Shown: positions 8,897 through 18,174 of the stretch, in pieces | Layout: each line of letters begins with the position of its first letter | Position numbering within the stretch: the first letter of the stretch is position 1 | Source: Candidatus Haiyanarchaeum thermophilum | Lineage (GTDB): Archaea; Nanobdellota; Nanobdellia; JAPDLS01; Haiyanarchaeaceae | Direction: 5' to 3' | DNA: 64,000 bases | Assembly (NCBI GenBank): GCA_025920425.1 | Contig: JAPDLS010000002.1 | Coordinates: 1 to 64,000 of the forward strand | Made by a program: the position numbers and the translations under genes | Notes under the pieces: generated by a model | Seen by the model: only the letters and a program-made list of their open reading frames with translations | Told to the model about the DNA's origin: nothing | Database searches by the model: none

Positions 8897-11800
8897 TCAG
8901 AAAGTAGTTAATGATGTTTGCCTCTCCCTTCCAAATACACTATTCATTCTCCTCTTAATTATTTCTAAGGATTGAAGAAGATAATTTGGAAATTTATACT
9001 TACTTGCTAGCTCCTCACAGCTCTCCAAATATTTATATACTACTCCCTCAGCTACTGTAAGAATTATCCTCCCTCCACACTTTTCACATCTTCCTGAAAG
9101 GGGAATTCTCCTATATTTTTCGTTGCAGTTTACACACCTAAACTCCTGCCTTGAAAATTCCCTCAAGTTTCCCTTTATATCTTTGAGGAAATGTTTCTCC
9201 ACCAAAATTCTAGCTACATCATCGGGACTCACTGCTACTATCTTCTCAGCAAGCTGCATTTGTTTCTCTATCTTCTCCTTCATCGTAACCAACCTTTTAT
9301 ATTTCGACACAAGCACTCCATAATTCAGGTCACTTACATCATGGGTGAATCCTATTCCTCTGTAATCATCGCTTCCAAGCCTCTCAGCCAATCTCCTCAC
9401 ATTTACTTGGGCTGGCATCATCCTATTCAAAGTGGCTTCATAAAACTCGAGAGGATATAAGAATTCTATATCTAAATTGTGTACTTCCCTATCTATTTCT
9501 CCGAGCCTAATCTTGGTAGTAAGTACTAGGGCTGCATCCATTGAGCCCCCTCTCTTTTTGGGCAAGTATTCCTTAGAGAAGTTAAGGAGAAGATCCAGGA
9601 GAAGGATAATCGAAGCTTCATCTCCATCACAGTTCCTTCTCATAGCCGCATGAAACATTGGATGAGCAAAAAGGGCTTGGGTCTTGGAAAAACCTATGAT
9701 CCTCCCTACCACACCCACGCTTGTATGGGGAGCTAGTCCAACTACGAGTTGTCCTATGAGATCTTCCTTCTTTCTCACATTATAATATGGGGGCTTTCTA
9801 TAGAGCTTGACAAGTAGTTCATCAATAAAGTTACATACTTTAATTAGCCCTTCCGCTATATTGGCTTCCTCCCATTCCTCGCAGCTTGGAATTATAAGAT
9901 CTTGGGGAAAGATTTCCACTATCTGATCCTCACTCATTAACTCATTTCCATAAATATCTCTTTCATATCCTAGCTCCCTGAGCATTTCTATGCTAGCCCC
10001 TATTTCCTTTGGCTTGAAATGAGTGATGGGTACCTCAGTACAGTCAAACCTCGTGGTCCCATCTTTATTAACATAGATTCCGTACTTAGCCCTGAGGATC
10101 CCTTTCTCTATTCTCTCAGCTATCTTATCCTTAGATGATGTTCCTTTCACCCCTTTTACTAATTCTGGTAGTTCACAATCCATTCTAGAGAGAATTGGAT
10201 TTATCAGCTCGGTGAGGTTTATTCTCCTCCTCTCGAAGCTTTTAGTTTCAACTCCGCAATGAAGCTTAAGTTTTGTATATTTGCCACATTTGCTGCAGAT
10301 TCTATATTGTTCAGTCCTATTCCCACAAACCTCACATACCCTATATATTCTCTTGGCTTTGCATTTCTCACATATAAAGATTGGTACTTCCACTTCCATA
10401 TACCCTTTCCTTAATGCTTCATTGAGACTCCTCATCTTTCCCCCACTACTCCCAAGAGGAAAGAGCATATGAGGCCTTGCCCTCAACTTTCTCATCTTGG
10501 CCTTCTCAGGCCTCCCCAATCTGGCTCCAATAGTAGTATTTACTTTAGCTCTGAGCTTCAGCACACTCACTGAATTCAGAAAAGAGATAGCATCTTTAAA
10601 TTGGGAAAGCTCTCGTTGAATCTTTTCCCTATCCCAATTCGGAAGGATTCCTAAAGTGTGGAGAACGATCTTACCTTCATCTACTATCAATTTTCCATCT
10701 CTGACCTTGTGAGGTAAACAGATTTTCTCAAATATTTGCTTCATATTCTCATCAAATTTGAGAACTAGAGTACTTCCCGTAAGCTTCCAATCCTCAAGCT
10801 GCTTATATAAATACTCGAAATCTTCCTTTTCAAGGTATTCCCAGTGGTAAGTATATCTAGGATGGAGGGGTACATTCAAACTTAAGCTCAAATCTAGGGC
10901 CTCCTCTGCCCCTACTTTGAACGGGTTTCGAATGAACTCTTTATATTTCTCAGAAGTCTCTCCAGCAGCTCTCATCACTTCTTGAACCCACCATTCCTCA
11001 GTATAACCGCTCGGCATGAGCACGTGATTTTGTTCATAGAAATCCCCAAAAGATATTAATAGATCTCCCAAGAAGAGAATCCTATCTACTTCCTTTACTA
11101 TCCTCTCGGCTTCCTCCATCGTCTCCACCCTTACCACATCTCCATTCCTTAATCTCACTATTGGTCCCTCAATCTGATCACATGGAGTAATTGCTGAGGA
11201 CTTACCAGGCCTTTCCATCCTCAACTGGGAACCTATAGCCACAAATGAATCAAGAATTACCATTGTGGCGGGATGCATTCCACAGGCAGCCAAACCACTG
11301 ATCCTACTTCTTCCATATCTTAACCTAAATCCATTCTGGGCTGATGGATAAGAAAAAATAGGTCTTCCAGCTACTGCTTCCTCAATATATCTGTAATCTG
11401 GAGCAATCTGGGAAGTACTCTCTTGAGCATATTTGCTCCGTTGAATCTTAAGATATTCTTCCAAAAACCTCCACTCTTCCAATCCGAATTCTTTTCCAAA
11501 CTCTTTGATATAGCCGAGTAGTTTTTTAGCCTTGAGAGCTATTCCTTCACACAATACCAAACACATTCCTCCCCTTATCCTGTCGGTCTCTACCCTAGGC
11601 AGCCCTTTATATGCTAGAACCTCTCTTTCACTCGTTGGCTCTCCTGTAATTTCAACAGGAATATGGCTTACTAAGAAAATTATTTCTTCCCTACTTGGAA
11701 AGTATTGCATCCTATCCTCAGAATGATAATCTTCTATCTCCACAACATATCTCTCTATTTCCTTCTCCGTAGGATCGTACTCAGCTAAGTTAAACTTTCT

Positions 11801-12304
11801 CCTTAGAAAATCAGCTATTAATACAGTGAAGGCTGCAGCAGTGCCACCTGCTCCTCTAATAGGCCCACTGAAGTAACATGCTAAATATTCTCTTCCATCC
11901 AATCTCTTCTTCAATTTTATCCCAGCAATTCCCTCGAGTGGGGCTGAAACTATTCCTAAAGTCAAATAAGCCAAAGCTACTCTCACTCCGAATTCGATTG
12001 CTTCTCTAACATTCTGAAGAGGAATAAATTTTCCTTCACTTGCCTCCTCAGCCATTTTGAGAGCGATCCTTGGATCTCCTGATGGGTAGATCTTCTCCAA
12101 CTCAATTATCCTCTCGGCTAACCCTTTCCCTCTTATTTCTGGGTAGAGAGAAGAAAGTAGGCCCTCAACCCTTTCTCCAATATCTTCAGCTAGTAGGGAT
12201 TCTACTTCATCTTTAGGATCGTAGCCTAAGGCTCTACATTCCCTAGCTAGCCCGTATGCTTTCTTTAATTCCCTTTCTATCTTCTCTTCAACTCCCTTCA
12301 TCAT
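8897..12304 (-). CDS. polC: DNA polymerase D large (catalytic) subunit DP2
   Basis: The 1,135-residue protein matches archaeal PolD DP2, the catalytic subunit of the main replicative polymerase. The two-barrel active site motif NCDGDEAS lies near residue 893, supplying the metal-binding Asp pair. Zinc-binding Cys clusters occur at about residues 645-680 (CEKC, CEVC, CSKC) and 1056-1080 (CVNC, CEKC). There is no intein, and the protein is shorter than the ~1,260-residue Pyrococcus enzyme. The start is one of two adjacent Met codons. It faces away from the DUF2797 gene and lies about 1 kb from the putative origin; its partner DP1 is at 14568-15971. Confidence 0.97.
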   Translation of the reverse strand: MMKGVEEKIERELKKAYGLARECRALGYDPKDEVESLLAEDIGERVEGLLSSLYPEIRGKGLAERIIELEKIYPSGDPRIALKMAEEASEGKFIPLQNVREAIEFGVRVALAYLTLGIVSAPLEGIAGIKLKKRLDGREYLACYFSGPIRGAGGTAAAFTVLIADFLRRKFNLAEYDPTEKEIERYVVEIEDYHSEDRMQYFPSREEIIFLVSHIPVEITGEPTSEREVLAYKGLPRVETDRIRGGMCLVLCEGIALKAKKLLGYIKEFGKEFGLEEWRFLEEYLKIQRSKYAQESTSQIAPDYRYIEEAVAGRPIFSYPSAQNGFRLRYGRSRISGLAACGMHPATMVILDSFVAIGSQLRMERPGKSSAITPCDQIEGPIVRLRNGDVVRVETMEEAERIVKEVDRILFLGDLLISFGDFYEQNHVLMPSGYTEEWWVQEVMRAAGETSEKYKEFIRNPFKVGAEEALDLSLSLNVPLHPRYTYHWEYLEKEDFEYLYKQLEDWKLTGSTLVLKFDENMKQIFEKICLPHKVRDGKLIVDEGKIVLHTLGILPNWDREKIQRELSQFKDAISFLNSVSVLKLRAKVNTTIGARLGRPEKAKMRKLRARPHMLFPLGSSGGKMRSLNEALRKGYMEVEVPIFICEKCKAKRIYRVCEVCGNRTEQYRICSKCGKYTKLKLHCGVETKSFERRRINLTELINPILSRMDCELPELVKGVKGTSSKDKIAERIEKGILRAKYGIYVNKDGTTRFDCTEVPITHFKPKEIGASIEMLRELGYERDIYGNELMSEDQIVEIFPQDLIIPSCEEWEEANIAEGLIKVCNFIDELLVKLYRKPPYYNVRKKEDLIGQLVVGLAPHTSVGVVGRIIGFSKTQALFAHPMFHAAMRRNCDGDEASIILLLDLLLNFSKEYLPKKRGGSMDAALVLTTKIRLGEIDREVHNLDIEFLYPLEFYEATLNRMMPAQVNVRRLAERLGSDDYRGIGFTHDVSDLNYGVLVSKYKRLVTMKEKIEKQMQLAEKIVAVSPDDVARILVEKHFLKDIKGNLREFSRQEFRCVNCNEKYRRIPLSGRCEKCGGRIILTVAEGVVYKYLESCEELASKYKFPNYLLQSLEIIKRRMNSVFGRERQTSLTTF

Positions 12305-12374
12305 CTTAATCTGAGAGTCATTTCAATAAAATCTTTTCTATAGAATTGGAAATGGGAAAGGTTCTCTGGGGAGG

Positions 12375-12383
12375 CTTTTATTT
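12375..12383 (+). promoter_or_regulatory. TATA-like element in the DP2/DUF2797 divergent spacer
   Basis: CTTTTATTT lies about 20 nt before the plus-strand ATG at 12396. A separate AT-rich stretch (12322-12334, GATTTTATTG on the minus strand) lies about 26 nt before the DP2 start, so the 91-bp spacer probably holds two divergent promoters. Confidence 0.35.
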
Positions 12384-12395
12384 CTTGAGAAAATT

Positions 12396-13148
12396 ATGGA
12401 AAAAATGAATCGGACCTATCATGCAATAGGAAGAAAATGCAAACTGGTGGGAGGGAAGGCTACCTATTTTTTGTTTTTGAGGAGTAAGAATGGTATGAAA
12501 CTAATGGAACTTAAGCCAGGATCTTACTTAGATTTAGAACTATTGAGGAGAAGATGTCTTGGCTATTACGATGGAACTTATCACCCATGCGATTCTATTC
12601 TAAAATTTCCCGCTCTAAGATGTAGTAATTGTGAGGAAAAACATATCCTTAAAAAATGCTTGCAGTGTAAAGGAAGCTGTCTGCTTCCCAGAAATGTTAG
12701 AAGAAAATTTGGAGCAGATGGGGAGCACATAATCTATTTAGTGGAATTTGGAAAATTACTGAAAGTAGGAGTAACTAAGAAGGGGAGGGTAATGGAAAGG
12801 TGGTTAGAGCAAGGAGCAGATGCTGGCTGTGTTCTGGGAAGTGGGAACTGTGAAGAGATGATAGGATTGGAGAGGCGTCTCTCCACTTATTATTTTGCAT
12901 CCATTCCTACTGAATGGAAGGTAAAGTTCCTATTTTATAAAGGACCTGTCTCAATGCAAGATTTAAGGAAATATTATACTCTTCCTTCACCAGTCTCTCT
13001 CTTTCCTTATCCTAAAGGAAAGAAACTCAGTGGAGAAATCTTAGGAGTTAAAGGAGAAATACTTCTTCTAAAAAGGAATGGGCACTGTTTTTGGGTAGAC
13101 TTGGATCATCTGATAGGCTGGGAATTCACTTCCCAAAAATTATCCTAA
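12396..13148 (+). CDS. DUF2797 family protein
   Basis: The 250-residue protein has the Cys pattern of DUF2797: LGYYDGTYHPC, then CSNC, CLQC and C residues forming a zinc module, followed by a GIY-YIG-like stretch IIYLVEFGKLLKVGVT, then RWLEQGAD and a conserved Glu (GLERRL). The family is found across archaea and some bacteria and has no established function; the fold resembles GIY-YIG nucleases. It sits between the PolD large subunit and the putative origin, so a role in DNA metabolism is possible but is inference. Confidence 0.75.
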   Translation: MEKMNRTYHAIGRKCKLVGGKATYFLFLRSKNGMKLMELKPGSYLDLELLRRRCLGYYDGTYHPCDSILKFPALRCSNCEEKHILKKCLQCKGSCLLPRNVRRKFGADGEHIIYLVEFGKLLKVGVTKKGRVMERWLEQGADAGCVLGSGNCEEMIGLERRLSTYYFASIPTEWKVKFLFYKGPVSMQDLRKYYTLPSPVSLFPYPKGKKLSGEILGVKGEILLLKRNGHCFWVDLDHLIGWEFTSQKLS

Positions 13149-13149
13149 G

Positions 13150-13175
13150 ACCCACCCCTTTATTTCCTATGGAAA
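13150..13175 (-). repeat. ORB element 1 (full, with G-string)
   Basis: On the minus strand this reads TTTCCATAGGAAATAAAGG followed by GGTGGGT. It has the dyad TTTCC-ATA-GGAAA and the flanking G-run typical of archaeal origin recognition boxes bound by Orc1/Cdc6. Confidence 0.75.
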
Positions 13176-13192
13176 AAGAGTTAAAGGTTAAG

Positions 13193-13211
13193 TTTCCATA
13201 AGAAATAAAGG
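13193..13211 (+). repeat. ORB-like element 2
   Basis: TTTCCATAAGAAATAAAGG differs from element 1 by a single base and lacks the extended G-run, like a mini-ORB. It is opposite in orientation to element 1 and separated from it by 17 nt. Confidence 0.7.
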
Positions 13212-13253
13212 TTAAAGTTAAGAATTTGTACTTATGCTCTTTCTGTAAGCATG

Positions 13254-13272
13254 TTTCCATAAGAAATAAAGG
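13254..13272 (+). repeat. ORB-like element 3
   Basis: TTTCCATAAGAAATAAAGG is identical to element 2 over 19 nt and is followed by TGAGG. Its start lies 61 nt after that of element 2, close to six helical turns. Confidence 0.7.
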
Positions 13273-13363
13273 TGAGGCTCCATCCGAAATCATTCTTATT
13301 CTCTAGCATAAAAAAATTTATTAAGCATGATTCAAACTGAGAAAATGCTTGAGGGTGTGGGGG

Positions 13364-14563
13364 ATGCAACAAGAAATTGCTAAGATATTTGAGAGTTACC
13401 TCACGAAAAAGTCCACCATTTTTAGGCTGAAAGAAGCCCTCTCTCCCAAATTTCTTCCAGATAAGATCCTTCATAGGGATGAACAGATCAATGCTCTTGC
13501 CCACATCCTAGCACCTTCCCTTAAGAGGGAAAAGCCAAGTAATGTGTTCGTTTATGGTAAAAGCGGCACTGGCAAGACCTTAGTGATACTCCATGTATGT
13601 AGGGAATTAGAGAAATTTTCTGGAGAAAATAGTGTTAAAGTTCTCTATGTGAACTGTAAGATGCGGAAGGTAGCAGATACTGAATATAGGTTGATTGCTT
13701 TTTTGTGCAGAGCTCTAGGCAAGCCTGTACCAGCCACTGGCTTACCTACTTATGAGATTTATAAAGAGTTCTTTGATCTTCTGGATAAGGAAGGAAAGAT
13801 TTTCATCCTAGTATTGGATGAGATAGATAGACTTGTCAAGAAAAGTGGAGATGAGGTGCTTTATAACCTCACCAGAATAAATTCAGAACTCCAAAATAGC
13901 TCAGTCTCAATCGTAGGAATATCGAACGATGTTACTTTCAAACTCAAACTTGATCCTAGGATAAGGAGTTCTTTGGGTGAGGAAGAAATAATATTTCCCC
14001 CATATGATGCCTTTCAACTGAAAGATATCTTAAGCGAGAGGGCAAAATTAGCATTCTTTGAGGATAAGGTCAATGAGGGTGTAATTGAGAAATGTGCAGC
14101 TTATGCAGCTAGAGAGCATGGAGATGCTCGCAGAGCACTTGAGCTTCTGAGGCTTGCTGGGGAAATTGCTGAGAGGATGGGAAGCCCAATGGTTATGGAA
14201 GAGCATGTGGATCTGGCAAATGAAAAGATGGAGAGGGAAACTTTAATCGAGGTAGTTAAAAAACAGACTTTACATGCTAAGCTCATAATTCACTGTCTAA
14301 TAAATGAAATGTATAGGAATCAGAGAATCTATTCAGGAGATCTATATGATATATATTGCAAGGTTTGCAGACAACTCTCGATAAGGCCCCTAACTCAACG
14401 GAGGGTTTCTGATTTTCTCAACGAATTTGATATTCTTGGAATAATTAGTAACAAGACAATCAGTAGGGGGAGATATGGAAGAACTAGAGAAATAGTGCTC
14501 ACTATTCCTGAGGATTTGGCTCGAGAAGTCGAGAAAATGTTAAAAGCAGAATTTGGAATATAA
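13364..14563 (+). CDS. cdc6: Orc1/Cdc6 origin-binding AAA+ protein
   Basis: I choose ATG 13364 (MQQEIAKIFE) over the TTG at 13349; GAGGGTG lies about 10 nt upstream as a ribosome-binding site. The ~399-residue protein has Walker A GKSGTGKT near residue 64, Walker B LVLDEIDRL near residue 150, a sensor-1 region GISNDV, sensor-2 HGDARRALELLR, and a C-terminal winged helix that reads ORB DNA. It recognises the origin and recruits MCM. The three ORB-like repeats in its own upstream region suggest both origin function and autoregulation. The PolD small subunit follows within 5 nt. Confidence 0.97.
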   Translation: MQQEIAKIFESYLTKKSTIFRLKEALSPKFLPDKILHRDEQINALAHILAPSLKREKPSNVFVYGKSGTGKTLVILHVCRELEKFSGENSVKVLYVNCKMRKVADTEYRLIAFLCRALGKPVPATGLPTYEIYKEFFDLLDKEGKIFILVLDEIDRLVKKSGDEVLYNLTRINSELQNSSVSIVGISNDVTFKLKLDPRIRSSLGEEEIIFPPYDAFQLKDILSERAKLAFFEDKVNEGVIEKCAAYAAREHGDARRALELLRLAGEIAERMGSPMVMEEHVDLANEKMERETLIEVVKKQTLHAKLIIHCLINEMYRNQRIYSGDLYDIYCKVCRQLSIRPLTQRRVSDFLNEFDILGIISNKTISRGRYGRTREIVLTIPEDLAREVEKMLKAEFGI

Positions 14564-14567
14564 CTTT

Positions 14568-15971
14568 ATGGAAATTTTGAAGAAATTCCTAAACCATGGT
14601 TATCTTGTTTCTCCCGAACTTGACTTGAATAAGATAGAAGATGTAGATGCATTCCTCCAGTTTGTACGATCGAACTATAGAAAAGGATATGTAATAAACA
14701 ATCAAGTCCTTGAAGCCTTTCTTCTCTCCACTAGAAAGGTTTCCCATGGATTGAAAATTCTTTTCAACTTTGAAGAGAAGTACAAGAAAGTAGGCGTGAA
14801 CGATTTTGTTAGCTTATACAATGATAGATATCATAAACTCAAAGAAGTAATATGCAGGAGGAGCGAGGCTAGAGGTACCATATCCATTTCTAAAGCATTG
14901 AAAAGCTCTTCAAACGAAGTATTTTTGGTGGGAATGATAAAAGAGTTAAGGCGAGGAAAGGGGTGGGTAAGGGCAATATTAGAGGATCCTACTGGAAGTG
15001 TTCCTGTAATGATCAGAGCCAGTGAAAAAACAGAGGAACTTGTGGAAGATGAGGTAATTGGAGTCTATTGCATTAAAAGGAATGGTGCCTTTTTCTCCGA
15101 GGCTCCAGTATTTCCAGATATTCCTGAGAGGGAAATGAAAAAGTTAGATGAGGATTTATTTCTTTGCTTTATTGCAGATATTCATTATGGATCTAAGATG
15201 TTCTTGAGGGAAGAATTTGAAGAGTTCATCAATTTTTTGAAAGGAAAAAGTAAAGAAGAGAAGCATAGAGAGATCGCTGAGAAGATAAAATACATCTTTA
15301 TACTAGGAGACATCGTGGATGGGATTGGAGTTTATCCTGAGCAGGAAAGAGAACTTGAGATACCTGATATCTATTCCCAGTATGCAGGGGTGAGCGAGTA
15401 TCTAAAACAAATTCCTGAAGAGAAGCAGATCATAATAATACCAGGAAACCATGATGTGGTGAGAATGGCAGAACCTCAACCCCCTCTCTATAGAGATGTA
15501 GCAAAACCACTTCACGAGCTTAAGAACGTAATTTTACTTTCTAATCCTGCAATGGTGAATGTAGAGGCTAAAGAGGGATTTGATGGATTTAACATTCTTC
15601 TTTATCATGGGTACAGTTTGGATTATCTAATTTCGAATGTGAATAGACTCAAGAAGTATGGATATGAGAAGCCTGAGTTGGCAATGGAACTATTGTTGAG
15701 GAAGAGACATTTAGCTCCCACCCATGGTTCTACCCTCATAGCTCCTCTTAACCAAGACCACCTTACCATAACTACAATTCCAGATATCTTTGCTACAGCC
15801 CATATTCATAAGGCTGCAGTAGGAACATATAAAGGAGTCTTGAATATCTGCTGCTCCTGCTGGCAGGCTAGGACCCTTTTCCAAGAAAAAGTTGGCCACA
15901 TCCCTGAGCCTGGAAGGGTTTTTTTAGTCAACCTGAAGAATATGGGAATAAGGATCTTGAAATTTGTCTAA
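14568..15971 (+). CDS. polB: DNA polymerase D small subunit DP1 (3'-5' exonuclease)
   Basis: Start taken at ATG 14568 (MEILKKFLNHG), just after the cdc6 stop; the ORF-track TTG at 14553 is less likely. The ~467-residue protein has an OB-fold region (about residues 110-190) and a calcineurin-like phosphoesterase domain with FIADIHYGS, GDIVDGIG, PGNHD, LYHGYSLD and ATAHIHKA metal-binding motifs, all intact, so it should be an active Mre11-like proofreading exonuclease. It is shorter than Pyrococcus DP1 (~610 residues), lacking part of the N-terminal region. It forms the replicative polymerase with DP2 (8897-12304). Confidence 0.96.
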   Translation: MEILKKFLNHGYLVSPELDLNKIEDVDAFLQFVRSNYRKGYVINNQVLEAFLLSTRKVSHGLKILFNFEEKYKKVGVNDFVSLYNDRYHKLKEVICRRSEARGTISISKALKSSSNEVFLVGMIKELRRGKGWVRAILEDPTGSVPVMIRASEKTEELVEDEVIGVYCIKRNGAFFSEAPVFPDIPEREMKKLDEDLFLCFIADIHYGSKMFLREEFEEFINFLKGKSKEEKHREIAEKIKYIFILGDIVDGIGVYPEQERELEIPDIYSQYAGVSEYLKQIPEEKQIIIIPGNHDVVRMAEPQPPLYRDVAKPLHELKNVILLSNPAMVNVEAKEGFDGFNILLYHGYSLDYLISNVNRLKKYGYEKPELAMELLLRKRHLAPTHGSTLIAPLNQDHLTITTIPDIFATAHIHKAAVGTYKGVLNICCSCWQARTLFQEKVGHIPEPGRVFLVNLKNMGIRILKFV

Positions 15972-15973
15972 TC

Positions 15974-16753
15974 TTATTCTACAAAGAACTTCAAGAGATT
16001 TTGTAAGAAGAGGTGTAGATGGGTTGGGAATTCAGTTAATCCCATACCCAAACACATAAGATAAAAAATTGCCACTATAAAGGCTGCAAAGCTGAAAAGA
16101 AGTGTGAGGAGAAAGAATACTCTCTTAATCACTCTTCTGCTTTCATTCCTTGAGATACAATCTGCAAGTACTCCAAACATCATACAACTGAAGATGGGTA
16201 TCATCCCTACAGAGTTTTCAAAGAATACAGAATAAACAGTGAGAAGGATTATGAGGATGAGAAGGGAGAGGATTATGGAGTGAATTAGGATAAGTTCTAG
16301 TGAGAGCATTACCCTCCTTACATTGAGTTGTTTAATTTCTCTTCCAAATCTTATTGAAATTGGAATAGTTACTGGCCTAGCAATTGGAAAGATGAAAAGA
16401 GAATAACCAATTAAAAAAGCCAAAAAGGAGGGATTGGAGAATATATATTCTTTGAAAAGAATTGAGGTGAGAAAGACCCCGATATAAAATATAGGTAAAC
16501 TCTTTAGAAACGCTTTCACTCCTATCTCTTTCTCAATTTCATAGAGGAGGAAAAGAATAATCCCTATAGAGGGTATTTGAAGGGGGTAAAGAGTTAGAAA
16601 TGGGATGAAGAAAATTCTGTAAATTTCTCCGGTCCTAATAAGGTTTTGGTAGCTGTAGGTCGCTTGAAATTCCTTAAAAGGAAGGAGGAAAAGAAGGGTA
16701 AGGACGAGAAAAGCTATGCTCAAGGTATGCATGGTCAGGATAGCCTTCATCAT
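15974..16753 (-). CDS. multi-pass membrane protein, possibly rhomboid-like
   Basis: The 259-residue protein has about six to seven hydrophobic segments. The region GEIYRIFFIPFLTL followed by a helix and LLYEIEKEIG resembles the loop-1/second-helix region of rhomboid or derlin folds. I cannot find the catalytic GxSG serine or the helix-6 histidine, so if it belongs to that superfamily it is probably inactive. It could equally be an unrelated archaeal membrane protein. It ends convergently 2 nt from the DP1 stop. Confidence 0.5.
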   Translation of the reverse strand: MMKAILTMHTLSIAFLVLTLLFLLPFKEFQATYSYQNLIRTGEIYRIFFIPFLTLYPLQIPSIGIILFLLYEIEKEIGVKAFLKSLPIFYIGVFLTSILFKEYIFSNPSFLAFLIGYSLFIFPIARPVTIPISIRFGREIKQLNVRRVMLSLELILIHSIILSLLILIILLTVYSVFFENSVGMIPIFSCMMFGVLADCISRNESRRVIKRVFFLLTLLFSFAAFIVAIFYLMCLGMGLTEFPTHLHLFLQNLLKFFVE

Positions 16754-16795
16754 TATACAAAAGCCTTCTACCTTTTAAACCCTATCGAGCAAGTG

Positions 16796-16808
16796 AAAAA
16801 TATTTTAA
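16796..16808 (+). promoter_or_regulatory. TATA-like box for the RPA operon
   Basis: AAAAATATTTTAA lies about 26 nt before the ATG at 16830, in the spacer shared with the divergent membrane-protein gene. Confidence 0.45.
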
Positions 16809-16829
16809 CATAAAGTACTTAGGAGCTTT

Positions 16830-17825
16830 ATGAAGTTAAATGTAGGGGAAATCATACGAAGGATCAAGGAAGCTACTGGCTTAGGAGAGGAATTCATTAA
16901 GGAGAGAATCAAAGCTAAGAGGGAAGAGCTCTATGGATTGGTCTCTGAAGAAGGTGCAGCTCTTATAGTAGCAAATGAACTTGGAGTTAAGATCAGTAGG
17001 GGAGAAGAAATAGGAAGGCTTCAGATCAAAAATCTAGTGAAGGGACTTAGAAATGTGAACGTGTTTGGAAGAGTAATAAGGATCTTTGGGAGTAGAGAAT
17101 TTGAGAAGGAGAAGTTGAAAGGTAAGGTAATAAGTTTTCTGATAGGAGATGAGACAGGAGTAATTAGGGTAGTGGCTTGGAATCAATTGGCAGATTTAAT
17201 AGAGAAAAACTTGAAAGTAAATGATATAGTAGAGATTATTAGAGGAAGTGTTAAGGAAGACTCTCTTGGGAGGAGAGAACTCCATCTAACGAAAGGGAGT
17301 AAACTCAAGATAAATCCCCAAATAGATTTTAAGCTTCCTGAGGCTGAAAAACTCAAACAGAGGGCAGAATATAGTTTAATAGAGAGATTAGAGGAAGGTG
17401 GGGAGTATAAAGTAGTAGGCACCATCACGAAATTGCTGGGAATTAATTTTTATAAAATATGCCCTTATTGTGAAAGGGTAGTGAAGGAAAATTCATGCGC
17501 TCTTCATGGCCAAATTTCTCCAAGCTACTCTTTTGCGCTTTCTTTTATTTTAGATGATGGAACTGGAAGCATAAGGGTAAGCATATTTGGAGAACAAGCA
17601 GAGAAACTTCTAGGAGTTGGGGCTGAGCAAATTATGGCCCTCGTGAAGGGAAAGGAGGATCTGTTGAAACACTTTGGAAAAATAATAGGCAAAGAGATCA
17701 TAGTAATAGGCAAGGCGGAAAGGAGAAGGGAAAATCTAGAGTTAAGAGGGAAGAAGATTATGGTAAAATTTTCTCCAATCTTGGAAGCGTTCAGAATAGT
17801 AAGGGTGCTGAAGTATGGAGGTTGA
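16830..17825 (+). CDS. replication protein A (single-stranded DNA-binding), large subunit type
   Basis: The 331-residue protein has an N-terminal helical segment (EIIRRIKEATGLGEEFI) typical of archaeal RPA, then two OB folds (about residues 65-150 and 185-300), recognisable by GRVIRIFGSREF...GDETGVIRVVAWN and the second DDGTGSIRVSIFG. A zinc-finger insertion is present (CPYC about 8 residues before CALH). It coats single-stranded DNA in replication and repair. The last 11 nt overlap the next gene, so the two are translated together. Its nearness to cdc6/DP1 fits a replication cluster. Confidence 0.93.
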   Translation: MKLNVGEIIRRIKEATGLGEEFIKERIKAKREELYGLVSEEGAALIVANELGVKISRGEEIGRLQIKNLVKGLRNVNVFGRVIRIFGSREFEKEKLKGKVISFLIGDETGVIRVVAWNQLADLIEKNLKVNDIVEIIRGSVKEDSLGRRELHLTKGSKLKINPQIDFKLPEAEKLKQRAEYSLIERLEEGGEYKVVGTITKLLGINFYKICPYCERVVKENSCALHGQISPSYSFALSFILDDGTGSIRVSIFGEQAEKLLGVGAEQIMALVKGKEDLLKHFGKIIGKEIIVIGKAERRRENLELRGKKIMVKFSPILEAFRIVRVLKYGG

Positions 17826-18174
17826 AATAAGGACAAGAGTTTTTCCAACAGAAGATGTGGAGAAGCTCAGGAGAAGTTTGGCCTCAGCCTTCAACTCAGA
17901 GTTCGAGTTTAGAGATGGAGTCCTCATCTCTACTACGAAGTTGGAGTCTTTAGAAAAAATGAAGAGTCAGATTAAGAGTAGAGAGATCCAACCCACAGTA
18001 AAGGAACTCATCCTGAAATTTTCGGAGGATGGGAAGGTGAGGCTTCTGTTGAATAAACAAGCAATATGTAGAGGGATCTTCAATTTTGTTGATGAGGAGG
18101 AATTTCCTTTAGGAGTAATTGAGGTTACGATTTGGATGAGTGGGGAAGAGTTAATATCTTTTTTAGAACTTTAA
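17815..18174 (+). CDS. predicted exosome-associated RNA-binding protein (COG1325 type)
   Basis: The 119-residue protein begins with VEIRTRVFPTEDVEKL and contains the segment LLNKQAICRGIFNF, then FPLGVIEVTI, matching the archaeal family described as an exosome subunit/RNA-binding protein with a dsRBD-like fold. It overlaps the RPA gene by 11 nt on the same strand and the aIF5A gene by 4 nt on the other. The function is predicted from the family only. Confidence 0.75.
   Translation: MEVEIRTRVFPTEDVEKLRRSLASAFNSEFEFRDGVLISTTKLESLEKMKSQIKSREIQPTVKELILKFSEDGKVRLLLNKQAICRGIFNFVDEEEFPLGVIEVTIWMSGEELISFLEL

Larger units (their letters stand above)
13150..13363. other. oriC: probable replication origin (oriC) upstream of orc1/cdc6
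   Basis: This 215-bp intergenic stretch is the longest in the window. It contains three copies of an ORB-like element, one inverted relative to the other two, plus AT-rich runs (e.g. CATAAAAAAATTTATTAAG at about 13308-13326) that could unwind. It lies directly in front of orc1/cdc6, with PolD small subunit downstream and PolD large subunit nearby, the same gene context as the Pyrococcus origin. The AT-rich part also contains the likely cdc6 promoter. Confidence 0.75.
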
